A stretch of DNA of 61,094 bases from Herbiconiux sp. (GTDB lineage Bacteria; Actinomycetota; Actinomycetes; Actinomycetales; Microbacteriaceae). This document shows, in pieces, positions 23,735-32,417 of the stretch. The stretch lies in contig NZ_JAHFUW010000023.1 in the NCBI RefSeq assembly GCF_023264855.1, forward strand, positions 1-61,094. Direction: 5' to 3'. Position numbers and translations under genes: made by a program. Each line of letters begins with the position of its first letter. Within the stretch, counting starts at the first letter, position 1. Under the pieces are notes generated by a model, which saw only the letters and a program-made list of their open reading frames with translations, ran no database searches and had not been told where the DNA came from.

Positions 23735-24388
23735 TCACCCCGTCGATTCGAGGAACGCCGCCACCGCATCCGCCGCCGCCGCGAGATGCTGCGCGTGGGT
23801 GTGCCCCGAGATCTTCACGCGCGGCTTGAACTCGTGCTCGCCGTCGTCGAGCCAGAGCAGGCGGATGCCCGGCGCGAGCGGGTAGGCCGGCACCTCGTCG
23901 ACGGTGCCGAACGGATCACGCGTACCCTGCACGATCAGCGTCGGCGTCTGCAGCGCCTCGAGGTGCGCCGTGCGCAGCTTCTCGGGCGATCCGGGCGGAT
24001 GGAACGGGTAACCGAGGCACACCAGCGCGCTCACCTCGCCCGCCGCGTGCAGCTCGTCGGCCACCATGCTGGCCACCCGGCCGCCCATCGACTTGCCGCC
24101 GATCGCCACGGGCCCACCCGTCTCGGCGATCACCCGCTCCACCACGGCGCGGTACTCGTCGATCACCTTCTCGGCCCGCGGCGGCGGCTTGCGCGCTCCC
24201 GGCCCGGCCGCACTCGGCCGCCGTGCCGCCATGTACGCGAACTCGAACCGGGCCGTGCGGATGCCGCGCTCGGCCAGCAGTGCCGCCATCCGGTTCATCC
24301 AGTCCGAGTCCATGGCCGCGCCCGCCCCGTGCGCGAGCACCAGCACCGGCCCCTCGGCGGGCCCCTCCCACAGCAGTTCGGCGTCCAT
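23735..24388 (-). CDS. Alpha/beta hydrolase of the TEX30/KANSL3-like family
   Basis: 217 aa. The fold is seen in LVLAHGAGAAMDSDWM (oxyanion loop), the nucleophile elbow GGKSMGGRVAS with the catalytic Ser, the acid-bearing QGTRDPFG and a final His in GEHEF. Bacterial members are small serine hydrolases of unknown substrate, often annotated dienelactone hydrolase-like. It is convergent with lacI-3 and stands alone. There is no signal peptide, so it is cytosolic. Confidence 0.82.
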   Translation of the reverse strand: MDAELLWEGPAEGPVLVLAHGAGAAMDSDWMNRMAALLAERGIRTARFEFAYMAARRPSAAGPGARKPPPRAEKVIDEYRAVVERVIAETGGPVAIGGKSMGGRVASMVADELHAAGEVSALVCLGYPFHPPGSPEKLRTAHLEALQTPTLIVQGTRDPFGTVDEVPAYPLAPGIRLLWLDDGEHEFKPRVKISGHTHAQHLAAAADAVAAFLESTG

Positions 24389-24534
24389 GCCCTCACGCTA
24401 CCGGCCTCGCGCGCCGAGTCCCCGTAGCGATCTGCATCCGTCAGTTCCGGCCTCGACACGGCGCAGCACGTGCTGAACGCGAAGGATGCGGGACCCCCTT
24501 CACGCGAGCACGGCACAGGGCGCCTCACGGCGCT

Positions 24535-24607
24535 GTTCACTCCAGCGACCGTGAGCGCCAGCTCGTGCACAGTGGCGGAGGCTCCGCTGAGAATCGCTGG
24601 AGTGAAC
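24535..24607 (-). repeat. 73-bp intergenic element family II, copy B
   Basis: A perfect 14-bp terminal inverted repeat, GTTCACTCCAGCGA (24535-24548) and its complement (24594-24607), bounds the element. It lies in opposite orientation to copy A at 18602-18674 and has exactly the same length. It occupies the gap between the LCP gene end and the hydrolase start. Confidence 0.88.
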
Positions 24608-24648
24608 GCGTCCGCCGGCAGAGCGAGACCCGGGGCGAGGCCCGGACG

Positions 24649-25917
24649 TCAGTTGTTGCCGACGGAGCAGGTGTAGTCGGCGGCCGTCTGGCCCTTCACG
24701 TTCGAGGGCAGCACGGTGGAGCCGTCGGCGTTCACCGAACCGGGCGCGGGCTCGGTGGTGACCGGTGCGTCGGGGTCGACGGGAGCGTCCGGGTCCACGG
24801 GCACCGCCGGGTCGACCGGCGCGGTCGTCGCCGCCGGATCCGACGTCACCGGAGCGTTCGGGTCGAGCTCCGAGGCGATGCCGCCCGGGGCCGCCACGGC
24901 CACCGACTGGTCGGCCTGGATGGCCGCGAACAGGATGTCGGCCGCGTCGGTGTCGGGCGCCACCTTGCCCTCGGGCACCCAGTCGGCCGAGTAGCTCGGA
25001 TACGCCACGAAGGTGACCTTCGACAGGTCGATGTCCTTGAGCGAGAGCGCGATCGACACCATCGTGTCGGGCGAGGCGAGCCGCTGCGAGAGCGTCATGT
25101 CGCTCGCCGCGGCCTTCGCGAGCCCGTACAGCTTGCCGAAGTCGGTGAGGGTCGAGTCGCTCTTGATGGTGCGCACGAGCGACGACAGGAACACCTGCTG
25201 CGACGAGATGCGCCCCAGGTCGCTGCCGTCGCCGACCCCGTGCCGGGTGCGCAGGAAGCCGAGCGCATCCGCACCGCTCAGGTTCGAGGTGCCGGGCTCG
25301 AGGTACACGCCGGTGTACGGATCGTCGATCAGCTCCGCCACGCACACGGGCACGCCGCCCACCGCGTTCGACATCTCGATCACACCGTTGAACTGGATCT
25401 CGGCGGCGAACGGGATGCTGAGCCCCGACAGGCTCTCCACCGTCAGCACCGTGCAGGCCAGGCCGCCCTGCGAGAGCGACTCGTTGATCGGCGCGGTGTA
25501 GCCGCCGCCCTCGGGGCACTCCGGGATGTCGACGACGAGGTCGCGCGGGAAGCTCACCACCGTGGCGTTGGTGTGGTCTTGCGAGATGTGCATCAGCATC
25601 GTCACGTCGTTGAGCTCGGCGCCCTCGTCGTCGCCGTAGGCGTCGCCCTGACCGGTGCGGCTGTCGCTGCCCACCAGCAGCAGGTTGACGCCGCCGTCGA
25701 TCGCCGAGATCTCGGGCGGGGCTGCGGCGCCGGGCTCGGCGGCGGCCTCGTCGGAGAGCAGGGTGACGGTGGTGATGGAGCTCGTGACGTCCCAGGCGGC
25801 GTAGGCCGCGAGCGAGGCCCCGCTGACCAGCGCGACGGCGAGCGACGCGGTGAGCACGGTGACGATCGCGCGCACCGGATGCGCCGACGTCTGCCGGCCG
25901 TGGCGTGCCACCGGCAC
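24649..25917 (-). CDS. LCP-family cell-wall protein (LytR-CpsA-Psr), paralogue 1
   Basis: 422 aa from GTG 25917 (GTG 25911 also possible; no strong ribosome site, but aligning ARHGR with the neighbour supports this region). A short basic N-terminus and one membrane segment (residues about 20-42) precede the extracytoplasmic LCP domain, with GSDSRTG, TMLMHI, VVSFPRDLVV, LRTRHGVGDGSDLGRISSQQ. LCP enzymes attach glycopolymers to peptidoglycan using polyprenyl-phosphate-linked donors. The C-terminus is an Asp/Pro/Val repeat tail ending in GQTAADYTCS. It lies 16 bp after its paralogue, a recent-looking tandem duplication. Confidence 0.85.
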   Translation of the reverse strand: MPVARHGRQTSAHPVRAIVTVLTASLAVALVSGASLAAYAAWDVTSSITTVTLLSDEAAAEPGAAAPPEISAIDGGVNLLLVGSDSRTGQGDAYGDDEGAELNDVTMLMHISQDHTNATVVSFPRDLVVDIPECPEGGGYTAPINESLSQGGLACTVLTVESLSGLSIPFAAEIQFNGVIEMSNAVGGVPVCVAELIDDPYTGVYLEPGTSNLSGADALGFLRTRHGVGDGSDLGRISSQQVFLSSLVRTIKSDSTLTDFGKLYGLAKAAASDMTLSQRLASPDTMVSIALSLKDIDLSKVTFVAYPSYSADWVPEGKVAPDTDAADILFAAIQADQSVAVAAPGGIASELDPNAPVTSDPAATTAPVDPAVPVDPDAPVDPDAPVTTEPAPGSVNADGSTVLPSNVKGQTAADYTCSVGNN

Positions 25918-25933
25918 CTGCTTCGTGCGTGCG

Positions 25934-27208
25934 CTAATAGTCGTTCCCCTTCGAGCAGGTGTACTCCGCTGCCGTCTGCCCCGTGATCGATTGTGGCAGG
26001 GCGGTGGCCGCGACGGCCGCATTCGCGCCACCGGCCGTGTCGGCGGCCGCATCCGGTGCCGTGGTGGTGGGCTGCGATCCGTCGGTCGCGGCACCGCTCG
26101 CCGCCGCCTCGCCCGCCGCCGCATCCGTCACCGCGTTCGGATCGACCACCGCGCCCACCCCGGTGTTCGCCGGATCGGCGGTCACCACGGCCCGGTCGTC
26201 GGCGATCGCCTGGAACAGCACGTCGGCGTCGTCGTAGAGCGGCTCGACCTTGCCGGCGTAGACACCCTCGCCGTCGGTGCTGCCGGGATACGCCACGAAG
26301 GTGACCTTCTCGAGCGGGATGTCCTTCAGCGCCAGCGCGATCGACACCATCGTGTCGGCCGAGGCGAGGCTCTGCGAGAGCATCATGTTCCCGGAGGCGG
26401 CCCGCGCGAGCCCGTACACCTTGCCGAAGTCGCTCAGGGTGGAGCCGCTCTTGATGGTGCGCACGAGCGACGACAGGAACACCTGCTGCGAGGAGATGCG
26501 CCCGAGGTCGCTGCCGTCGCCGACGCCGTGCCGGGTGCGCAGGAAGCCCAGCGCATCCGCCCCCTGCAGCATGTGCGTTCCGGTGTCGAGCACGACGCCG
26601 GTGTACTCGTCGTCGATCGGGTCGACCACGCACACGGGCACGCCGCCCACCGCGTTCGACATCTCGATCACGCCGTTGAACTGGATCTCGGCGGCGAACG
26701 GGATGCTGAGCCCGGTGAGCGCCTCGACCGTCAGCACCGTGCACGGCAGGCCGCCGTAGGAGAGGGTGACGTTGATGGGCTGCGCGCTCATGGCGTCGAA
26801 GCTGCCGCCGGCGGGGTCGGGGCAGGAGGGGATCGGCACCACCATGTCGCGCGGAAAGCTCACGACGGTGGCGCTGGAGTGGTCTTGCGCGATGTGCATC
26901 AGCATCGTCACGTCATTGAGGTTGCCCTCGGTGTCGCCGTACGCGTCGCACTGACCGGCGCGACTGTCGCTGCCGACGAGCAGCAGGTTCACGCCGCCGT
27001 CGATCGCCGAGATCTGCGGCGGCGGGCCGGCGGTCTCCCCGGCGAGCGCGACGGTCTGCACCTCGCTCGAGACGCTCCAGGTGGCGTAGCCGGCGAACGC
27101 CGCTCCACTCACGGCCACCACGGTGGCGGCGACGGCGGCGAGACGGGCGACGAAGGCGAGACGATTCGGCGTCTTCAGCCGGCCGTGTCGGGCGATCGGA
27201 TGGCTCAT
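25934..27208 (-). CDS. LCP-family cell-wall protein, paralogue 2
   Basis: 424 aa from ATG 27208, chosen because MSHPIARHGR aligns with the start of paralogue 1; upstream ATGs at 27256 and 27283 are possible. One N-terminal membrane segment is followed by the LCP domain (VGSDSRAG, VVSFPRDMVV, FLRTRHGVGDGSDLGRISSQQVFLSSLVRTIKS), long blocks of which are identical to paralogue 1. The Ala/Thr-rich tail differs, but the end GQTAAEYTCSKGNDY matches. Three Cys residues are conserved between the pair and may form disulfides. It should transfer anionic glycopolymers to the wall. Confidence 0.86.
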   Translation of the reverse strand: MSHPIARHGRLKTPNRLAFVARLAAVAATVVAVSGAAFAGYATWSVSSEVQTVALAGETAGPPPQISAIDGGVNLLLVGSDSRAGQCDAYGDTEGNLNDVTMLMHIAQDHSSATVVSFPRDMVVPIPSCPDPAGGSFDAMSAQPINVTLSYGGLPCTVLTVEALTGLSIPFAAEIQFNGVIEMSNAVGGVPVCVVDPIDDEYTGVVLDTGTHMLQGADALGFLRTRHGVGDGSDLGRISSQQVFLSSLVRTIKSGSTLSDFGKVYGLARAASGNMMLSQSLASADTMVSIALALKDIPLEKVTFVAYPGSTDGEGVYAGKVEPLYDDADVLFQAIADDRAVVTADPANTGVGAVVDPNAVTDAAAGEAAASGAATDGSQPTTTAPDAAADTAGGANAAVAATALPQSITGQTAAEYTCSKGNDY

Positions 27209-27284
27209 GCTCGGGTGGGTTCTCGGTGCTTCGGGTCGGACGAACGGATCTTTCATGATGACGTATGAAACTGAGAGTCCCATT

Positions 27285-27296
27285 GAGAGCGCTCTC
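27285..27296. promoter_or_regulatory. LacI-type palindrome upstream of the LCP pair
   Basis: GAGAGCGCTCTC is a perfect 12-bp palindrome resembling CebR/BglR-type LacI-family sites of other actinobacteria. It lies between the LCP transcript and the arsR promoter, 11 bp from the latter's -35. No LacI gene is adjacent. Confidence 0.45.
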
Positions 27297-27307
27297 CCGG
27301 ATGGGTC

Positions 27308-27351
27308 TTGACGGCATCCTCGCTCGGCTCTATATTCAACTTATTGGTTGA
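27308..27351 (+). promoter_or_regulatory. Near-consensus promoter and ArsR operator
   Basis: TTGACG (27308-27313) and TATATT (27331-27336) are exactly 17 bp apart, the best sigma-70-type promoter I found in the window. TCAACTTATTGGTTGA (27336-27351), an inverted repeat TCAAC-N6-GTTGA, begins at the -10 and covers the start point, a typical autoregulatory ArsR site. Confidence 0.75.
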
Positions 27352-27369
27352 TAAAGGAAGTAGTTGATT

Positions 27370-27720
27370 ATGGATGACGACGAGCTCGACCGGGCCTTCC
27401 TGGCCCTGGCCGACCCGGTGCGGCGGCGCATCATCGCGCGGCTGAGCCGGGGGCCGGCCACGGTCAACGAGCTCGCCGAGCCCTTCGAGATCACGGTGCA
27501 GGCGGTGTCCCGCCACATCCGGGTGCTCGAAGAGGCCGGTCTCGTCACCCGCAGCCGAGACGCCCAGCGCCGGCCCGTGCACCTCGCGCCGGCCGCGCTG
27601 GAGCCGCTGACGGCGTGGATCGACCGCTACCGCCTGGCGCAGGAGAGCCGCTTCCGGCGGCTCGACGCCGTCTTGGAGACACCCGTCGCGTCAGAAACAC
27701 AGAAGGAGAAGGAACGATGA
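27370..27720 (+). CDS. ArsR-family winged-helix regulator
   Basis: 116 aa from ATG 27370; TTG 27364, better spaced from AAAGGAAG, would add two residues. The ArsR fold is evident: FLALADPVRRRIIARLSRGPATVNELAEPFEITVQAVSRHIRVLEEAGLV. There are no metal-binding Cys motifs, as in the subgroup paired with SRPBCC proteins. It overlaps the SRPBCC gene by ATGA and probably represses both from the operator at 27336-27351. Confidence 0.88.
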   Translation: MDDDELDRAFLALADPVRRRIIARLSRGPATVNELAEPFEITVQAVSRHIRVLEEAGLVTRSRDAQRRPVHLAPAALEPLTAWIDRYRLAQESRFRRLDAVLETPVASETQKEKER

Positions 27721-28199
27721 CCAACCCCGTCACCATCACCGCGCCCGAAGGGCTGCCGTTCATCGAGATCGTGCGCGAGTTCGACGCACCGCTCGCCGCC
27801 GTCTACAACGCCTACGCCGATCCGCAGCTCGTAGCCCAGTGGCTCGGCCCGAACGGCTACGAGATGCATCTCGAGGCCTACGACCTCACGTCGGGCGGCC
27901 GTTACCGCTACGTGCACACGAATCCGGCGGGCGACCGGTTCGCCTTCGCGGGCGTGTTCCACACGGTGCGCCCCGAGGAGCTGATCATCCAGACCTTCGA
28001 GTGGGAGGGGATGCCGGATGCGGTCTCCCTCGAAACCCTCCGCTTCGAGTCGATCGACGAGGGCACCCGCACGCGCATCACCGGCTGGAGCGTCTACCCG
28101 CAGGTGGAGTGGCGCGACGGCATGGTGCAGAACGGCATGGAGCACGGCGTGCGCGAGGGCTACGAGCGCCTCGACGCGCTGCTCGCCGGCCCCGCCTGA
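27717..28199 (+). CDS. SRPBCC (AHSA1-type) small-ligand-binding protein
   Basis: 160 aa. The START-like AHSA1 fold is recognisable in IEIVREFDAPLAAVYNAYADPQLVAQWLGP, SGGRYRYVHTNP and MEHGVREGYERLDALLA. Such proteins bind hydrophobic ligands and are commonly encoded with an ArsR regulator of this type. GGAGAAGGA precedes the ATG, which overlaps the arsR stop. The role is unknown; coupling implies a ligand-responsive pair. Confidence 0.87.
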   Translation: MTNPVTITAPEGLPFIEIVREFDAPLAAVYNAYADPQLVAQWLGPNGYEMHLEAYDLTSGGRYRYVHTNPAGDRFAFAGVFHTVRPEELIIQTFEWEGMPDAVSLETLRFESIDEGTRTRITGWSVYPQVEWRDGMVQNGMEHGVREGYERLDALLAGPA

Positions 28200-28220
28200 G
28201 CGTCGCCAGAAACGAGGTGC

Positions 28221-28296
28221 GGTTCAGAAATGCAGAAATCCTGCCGAGCGAGGCCGTATATGGCTTCACTCCTCGATATTTCTGCATGTCTGAACC
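28221..28296. repeat. Intergenic palindrome family III, copy 1 (between convergent genes)
   Basis: Arms 28221-28239 and 28278-28296 pair over 19 bp with one mismatch, enclosing CCGAGCGAGGCCGTATATGG. It shares TGCAGAAAT, CCGAGC and CCGTATA with the element at 33437-33509. The position suits a bidirectional terminator. Confidence 0.8.
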
Positions 28297-28308
28297 GGAC
28301 GGCCTCCG

Positions 28309-29988
28309 TCAGGCGGCGGGGAGGCGCAGCGTGGCGCGCGTGCCGGTGAGCGTCGAGACGAGGTCGAGCGTGGCGCGGTTCGCGAGCGCGAGCTTGCGCG
28401 CGATCGTGAGTCCGAGGCCGAGGCCCGGCACGGCCTGCTGCTCGGCGTAGGGGGTGCGGTAGAAGGCATCCGTCGCCTGGCGCAGCTCGTCGGCCGTCAT
28501 GCCCACGCCGGTGTCGGCCACCTCGATGACGACCTCCGGGTCTTCCGCCGGAACGTCGAACGGGGCGCGGGACCCGGATGCCACGGCGCCCGCGTCGCGT
28601 GAGGATGCCGCCGCGCGCCCCAGTGTCACCGTCACCGAACCACCCGGCGGCGTGAACGCGACCGCGTTCGACACCAGGGCCTCCACGATCTGCACCAGGT
28701 CACGGGCATCGGCGCGTGCGGCGCCCGCGCCGTCGTCGACCACGAAAAGGTCGACACCCGCCGCCCGAGCCCGCTCGTGGAAACGCGTGCGGACGCCTTC
28801 CAGCAGCGGCGCCACCGCCACGAGCGAGGGTACTGCCTCGGCGATCTCGCTGCGCCCGGCCGCGAGCAGCTGGTTGACCGCGGTGAGCAGCCGCTCCCCC
28901 GCCGCCCCGATGATCTCCGCCGACCGCCGGCTCGCCTCGTCGCCGCCCTCCAGCAGGGCCGCGTGACCGAGGATGGCGGTGAGCGGCGTCTTCAGCTCGT
29001 GGCCGACGGTGTCGAGGAAGTGGTCGCGCACCTCCACGGCCTCGATCAGCGAGGTCACGTCGTGCCCCACGATCACGGCCCCGAGCACCTCGCCGTCGGG
29101 GCCCTTCACCGGACGGGCCACGAACGAGATCGCGAGCTGCGAGCCGGGCTGACCCACCCACACCAGCGAGGCGTCCCTGAAGGCGCCGGAGAGCGCCTGC
29201 TGCACCAGGTCGGCCCGCACCGGCCGCCGGGTCACGCGGTCGGCGCCGAACACGTCGGGCTCCCGCGCGGGATCGGAGACGCCGCCGGGCATCCCGGCCC
29301 GCACGGCCACCTCGCGCGCCAGCGAATTCACCATCAGGGGCGTTCCCGCCGCGTCGAACATCGCGACGGCGTCGGCCGTGGTGTCGGAGATGGCGCGCAG
29401 GGTGAGGGCGCGCTCGGTGCTGGAGCGCACGGCGTCGCGCATCCGGCTGGAGGCACCGCGACGGCGCTGCTCCGACCGGCGCAGCGCCTGCGCCGCACTG
29501 TAGGTTCCGGCCGCGAGCAGACCCACCAGGATGGGCAGCAGCCACACCCGCGCCCACTGCTGGAAATCGATCGGCCAGCCGCCCGCCGCCAGCAGCGGGT
29601 ACAACGTCACGCCGACCGTGGCCAGCACGCCGAGCACCGCCAGGTACCAGGGGAACGAGAAGGCGAGCCACAGCACCGGGAAGACCACGAGCATGCCCAC
29701 GGCGGGCAGCGCGTCGACGAGTTCGGCCCGGATGATCGCGCAGGCTGCCAGATCGGCCAGCGGCACGACAGCCATCCACAGGCTCGCCCGCACCCCCGGC
29801 CGGCGGCCGAGCACGAGCGTCAGGGCCGTGAGCACGACCACCGTGCCGGCGGCGAGCAGCAACTCCGGTGTCAGCACGGCGGCGTCGATGAAGCCGCCGA
29901 ACACCACCACCACGCCTGTGGCGACCACCAGCAGCAGCTGCACGTAGGGCATGCTCCGTGTGCGTGCCAGCGGATCCGTAGCGGCCAT
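28309..29988 (-). CDS. Membrane sensor histidine kinase (orphan)
   Basis: 559 aa. The N-terminal half has about six hydrophobic segments (residues 14-165), then a PAS-like region (SDTTADAVAMFDAAGTPLMVN), the phosphoacceptor motif DTVGHELKTPLTAILGH and a full ATPase domain (N box VEALVSNAVAFTPPGG, DTGVGM, GLGLGLTIARKL). It should autophosphorylate on the His and pass phosphate to a response regulator, but none is encoded nearby. tRNA-Ser lies just upstream on the same strand. Confidence 0.88.
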   Translation of the reverse strand: MAATDPLARTRSMPYVQLLLVVATGVVVVFGGFIDAAVLTPELLLAAGTVVVLTALTLVLGRRPGVRASLWMAVVPLADLAACAIIRAELVDALPAVGMLVVFPVLWLAFSFPWYLAVLGVLATVGVTLYPLLAAGGWPIDFQQWARVWLLPILVGLLAAGTYSAAQALRRSEQRRRGASSRMRDAVRSSTERALTLRAISDTTADAVAMFDAAGTPLMVNSLAREVAVRAGMPGGVSDPAREPDVFGADRVTRRPVRADLVQQALSGAFRDASLVWVGQPGSQLAISFVARPVKGPDGEVLGAVIVGHDVTSLIEAVEVRDHFLDTVGHELKTPLTAILGHAALLEGGDEASRRSAEIIGAAGERLLTAVNQLLAAGRSEIAEAVPSLVAVAPLLEGVRTRFHERARAAGVDLFVVDDGAGAARADARDLVQIVEALVSNAVAFTPPGGSVTVTLGRAAASSRDAGAVASGSRAPFDVPAEDPEVVIEVADTGVGMTADELRQATDAFYRTPYAEQQAVPGLGLGLTIARKLALANRATLDLVSTLTGTRATLRLPAA

Positions 29989-30046
29989 CCAGAACCCCCC
30001 GAGTCCGCGATCCCCCGATCGAGCGCGGCGCTGGAACGCCCCACCG

Positions 30047-30133
30047 CGGAGGGCTAGGGATTCGAACCCTAGAAGGCTTTAACACCTCACCAGTTTTCAA
30101 GACTGGCTCCATCGGCCGCTCGGACAGCCCTCC
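30047..30133 (-). tRNA. tRNA-Ser(UGA)
   Basis: 87 nt with a perfect 7-bp acceptor stem GGAGGGC/GCCCTCC, discriminator G, anticodon stem-loop with CTTGAAA (anticodon UGA), a long class II variable arm and the T-loop GGTTCGAATCC. No CCA is encoded. It lies about 1 kb from serS. Confidence 0.96.
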
Positions 30134-30236
30134 CGACCGCGCTCCGCCCGAGAGCGTCACACGACCAGCCCCGATCTTATCGCGGGTGACGGATGCGCGG
30201 CGGATGCGCCATGGACGCGGCCGGCGCGGGTGCGTG

Positions 30237-31067
30237 TCAGAGGGTGGCCAGCGCTCGGGCCACGCCGTCCTCGTTCAGCGAGGTGGTGACCTCGGTGGCC
30301 GCCTCGATCACGTCGGCGGGAGCCTGCGCCATGGCGACGGCACGGCCCTCGGCGCCCGCCCAGCGGAACATGTCGACGTCGTTGCGGCCGTCGCCGATCG
30401 CCATCACGCGGTCGCGCGGGATGCCGAGCAGAGAGCGCACGCGCTCCAGTCCGGTGGCCTTGTTCACCCCGTCGGGGGCGATGTCCAGCCACGCCGTCCA
30501 GCCGATGGAGTAGCTCACCCGGTGCAGCCCCATCCGCTCGACCACGGCGAGGAAGTCCTCCATGTCGTGGTCGGGCGAGATCACCACCACACGGGTGGCC
30601 TCCACCTGCAGCAGCTCGTCGAAGCCGACCTGCACGTGGCCGGCGCCGAGCACCGACTCGGGGAACGCCTCGGTGTGGAAGAAGCGGCCGTCGTCGTCCT
30701 CCACCGCGAACAGCGCCTCGGCCAGGTGGGAGCGGATGGTGGTGAGCACGGGGCCCGGGTCGAAGGTCTCGATGTGGTCGGGGCTGTAGCCGAGCGGCGC
30801 ATCCGGATCCCGCTTGAGGGTGACCGCGCCGTTGGCGCACACCACGTACTGCGGAGCGATGCCGAGCAGGCCCAGCACCGGCAGTGTCGAGCTCACCGAG
30901 CGGCCGGTCGCGAGCATCACCTCGCTGCCGTCGGCCACCACGCGGCGCACCTCGGCGCCGACGATGTCGCTCAGCGAGCCGTCTTCGTGCAGCACGGTTC
31001 CGTCGATGTCCAGGGCGACCAGCCAGCGGTCGTGCCCGGTCGCGTCGCCCGCGAGCGCCCCGCTCAC
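30237..31067 (-). CDS. HAD-superfamily Cof-type phosphatase
   Basis: 276 aa. Motif I is [11 protein letters not shown] (nucleophile Asp at residue 19), motif II MLATGRS and the C-terminal motif [16 protein letters not shown], with a large C2 cap between them. Such enzymes dephosphorylate sugar phosphates or flavin precursors with Mg2+. Its start overlaps the serS stop (ATGA at 31064-31067), so it is co-translated with seryl-tRNA synthetase. Confidence 0.88.
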   Translation of the reverse strand: MSGALAGDATGHDRWLVALDIDGTVLHEDGSLSDIVGAEVRRVVADGSEVMLATGRSVSSTLPVLGLLGIAPQYVVCANGAVTLKRDPDAPLGYSPDHIETFDPGPVLTTIRSHLAEALFAVEDDDGRFFHTEAFPESVLGAGHVQVGFDELLQVEATRVVVISPDHDMEDFLAVVERMGLHRVSYSIGWTAWLDIAPDGVNKATGLERVRSLLGIPRDRVMAIGDGRNDVDMFRWAGAEGRAVAMAQAPADVIEAATEVTTSLNEDGVARALATL

Positions 31068-32332
31068 GGGGCCGGCGCTTCGATCAGCTCGAGCCCACCG
31101 AGGTAGGGCCGCAGCACCTCGGGCACCACGACCGATCCGTCGGCCTGCTGGTGCGTCTCGAGCAGCGCGACGATCCAGCGGGTGGTGGCGAGCGTGCCGT
31201 TCAGGGTCGCGACCGGCGCGGTCTTACCCGACTCGGTGCGGTACCGGGTGTCGAGGCGGCGCGCCTGGTAGGTGGTGCAGTTCGAGGTGGAGGTGAGCTC
31301 GCGGTAGGTCTCCTGCGAAGGCACCCAGGCCTCGGTGTCGAACTTGCGCGCGGCGCTGGAGCCCAGGTCGCCCGCCGCCACGTCGATCACGCGGTAGGCG
31401 AGGCCGAGATCGGTCAGCATCCCCTCCTGGTAGCTCAGCAGGGCCTCGTGCTCGGCCTCGGCGTTCTCGGGCAGCACGTAGCTGAACATCTCCAGCTTGT
31501 TGAACTGGTGCACGCGCAGGATGCCGCGGGTGTCCTTGCCGTGCGAACCGGCCTCGCGCCGGTAGCAGGTCGACCAGCCGGCGTAGCGCTTCGAGCCCTT
31601 GGAGAGGTCGAGGATCTCGCCCATGTGGAAGCCGGCCAGCGCCACCTCGCTGGTGCCCGTGAGGTAGAGGTCGTCGGCCGGCAGGTAGTACACCTCGTCG
31701 CCGTGCTCGCCGAGGAAGCCGGTGCCGTCCATCGTCTCGGGGCGCACCAGCGTGGGGGTGATCAGCGGCGTGAAGCCGGCGCCGAGCGCGCGGTCGAGTG
31801 CCAGGTTCATCAGGGCGATCTCGAGCCGCGCACCGATGCCGGTGAGGAAGTAGAAGCGGGCGCCCGAGACCTTCGCGCCGCGCGCGAGGTCGAACAGCTC
31901 GAGCGATTCGCCGAGCTCGACGTGGTCGCGCGGCGTGAAGTCGAAGGCGGGCTTCGTGCCCACTTCGCGCAGGGTGACGAAGTTCTCCTCGCCGCCCTCA
32001 GGAACTCCGTCGATGACGATGTTCTGGATGGCGCGGGCCGTCGTGGTGAATGCGGCCTCGGCATCCGTCGCCCGCGTGCCGGCCGCCTTCACGTCGGCGG
32101 AGAGCTGCTGTGCCTGGGCGACGAGTGCCTTCTTCTCGTCTTTCGGCGCGGCCGCGACCTGCTTGCCGAAGGCGTTCTGCTCGGCCCGCAGGTTCTCGAA
32201 CTCGAGGATGGCGGCCCGGCGCTCGGTGTCGGCGGCGAGCGCCTGGTCGACGAGTTCGACGGAGGAGCCTCGGGCCCGCTGCGATTCTCGGACGACGTCG
32301 GGCTGTTCGCGCAGGAGCACTGGATCGATCAC
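31064..32332 (-). CDS. serS: Seryl-tRNA synthetase
   Basis: 422 aa, the standard length. GTG 32332 gives the usual start [12 protein letters not shown] 32341 would add three residues but its ribosome site is poorly spaced. The N-terminal coiled-coil arm (about 30-110) precedes the class II core: motif 2 region [21 protein letters not shown] (residues split by function) and motif 3 [15 protein letters not shown]. It charges tRNA-Ser with serine. A tRNA-Ser(UGA) gene lies downstream past the HAD phosphatase. Confidence 0.97.
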   Translation of the reverse strand: MIDPVLLREQPDVVRESQRARGSSVELVDQALAADTERRAAILEFENLRAEQNAFGKQVAAAPKDEKKALVAQAQQLSADVKAAGTRATDAEAAFTTTARAIQNIVIDGVPEGGEENFVTLREVGTKPAFDFTPRDHVELGESLELFDLARGAKVSGARFYFLTGIGARLEIALMNLALDRALGAGFTPLITPTLVRPETMDGTGFLGEHGDEVYYLPADDLYLTGTSEVALAGFHMGEILDLSKGSKRYAGWSTCYRREAGSHGKDTRGILRVHQFNKLEMFSYVLPENAEAEHEALLSYQEGMLTDLGLAYRVIDVAAGDLGSSAARKFDTEAWVPSQETYRELTSTSNCTTYQARRLDTRYRTESGKTAPVATLNGTLATTRWIVALLETHQQADGSVVVPEVLRPYLGGLELIEAPAP

Positions 32333-32417
32333 GGGTTCCATCCTACTTCGCGGCTCCGGCGCGGATTCGGCGCGGGCCTGGCGGCTCGGCGCAGGGCAGG
32401 GCGGGTACGGTGAGTCC

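Noticed and set aside
28309-29988. Response-regulator partner for the histidine kinase
   Set aside because: Neighbouring genes on both sides (tRNA, HAD phosphatase, SRPBCC) show no receiver domain; the kinase is treated as an orphan.
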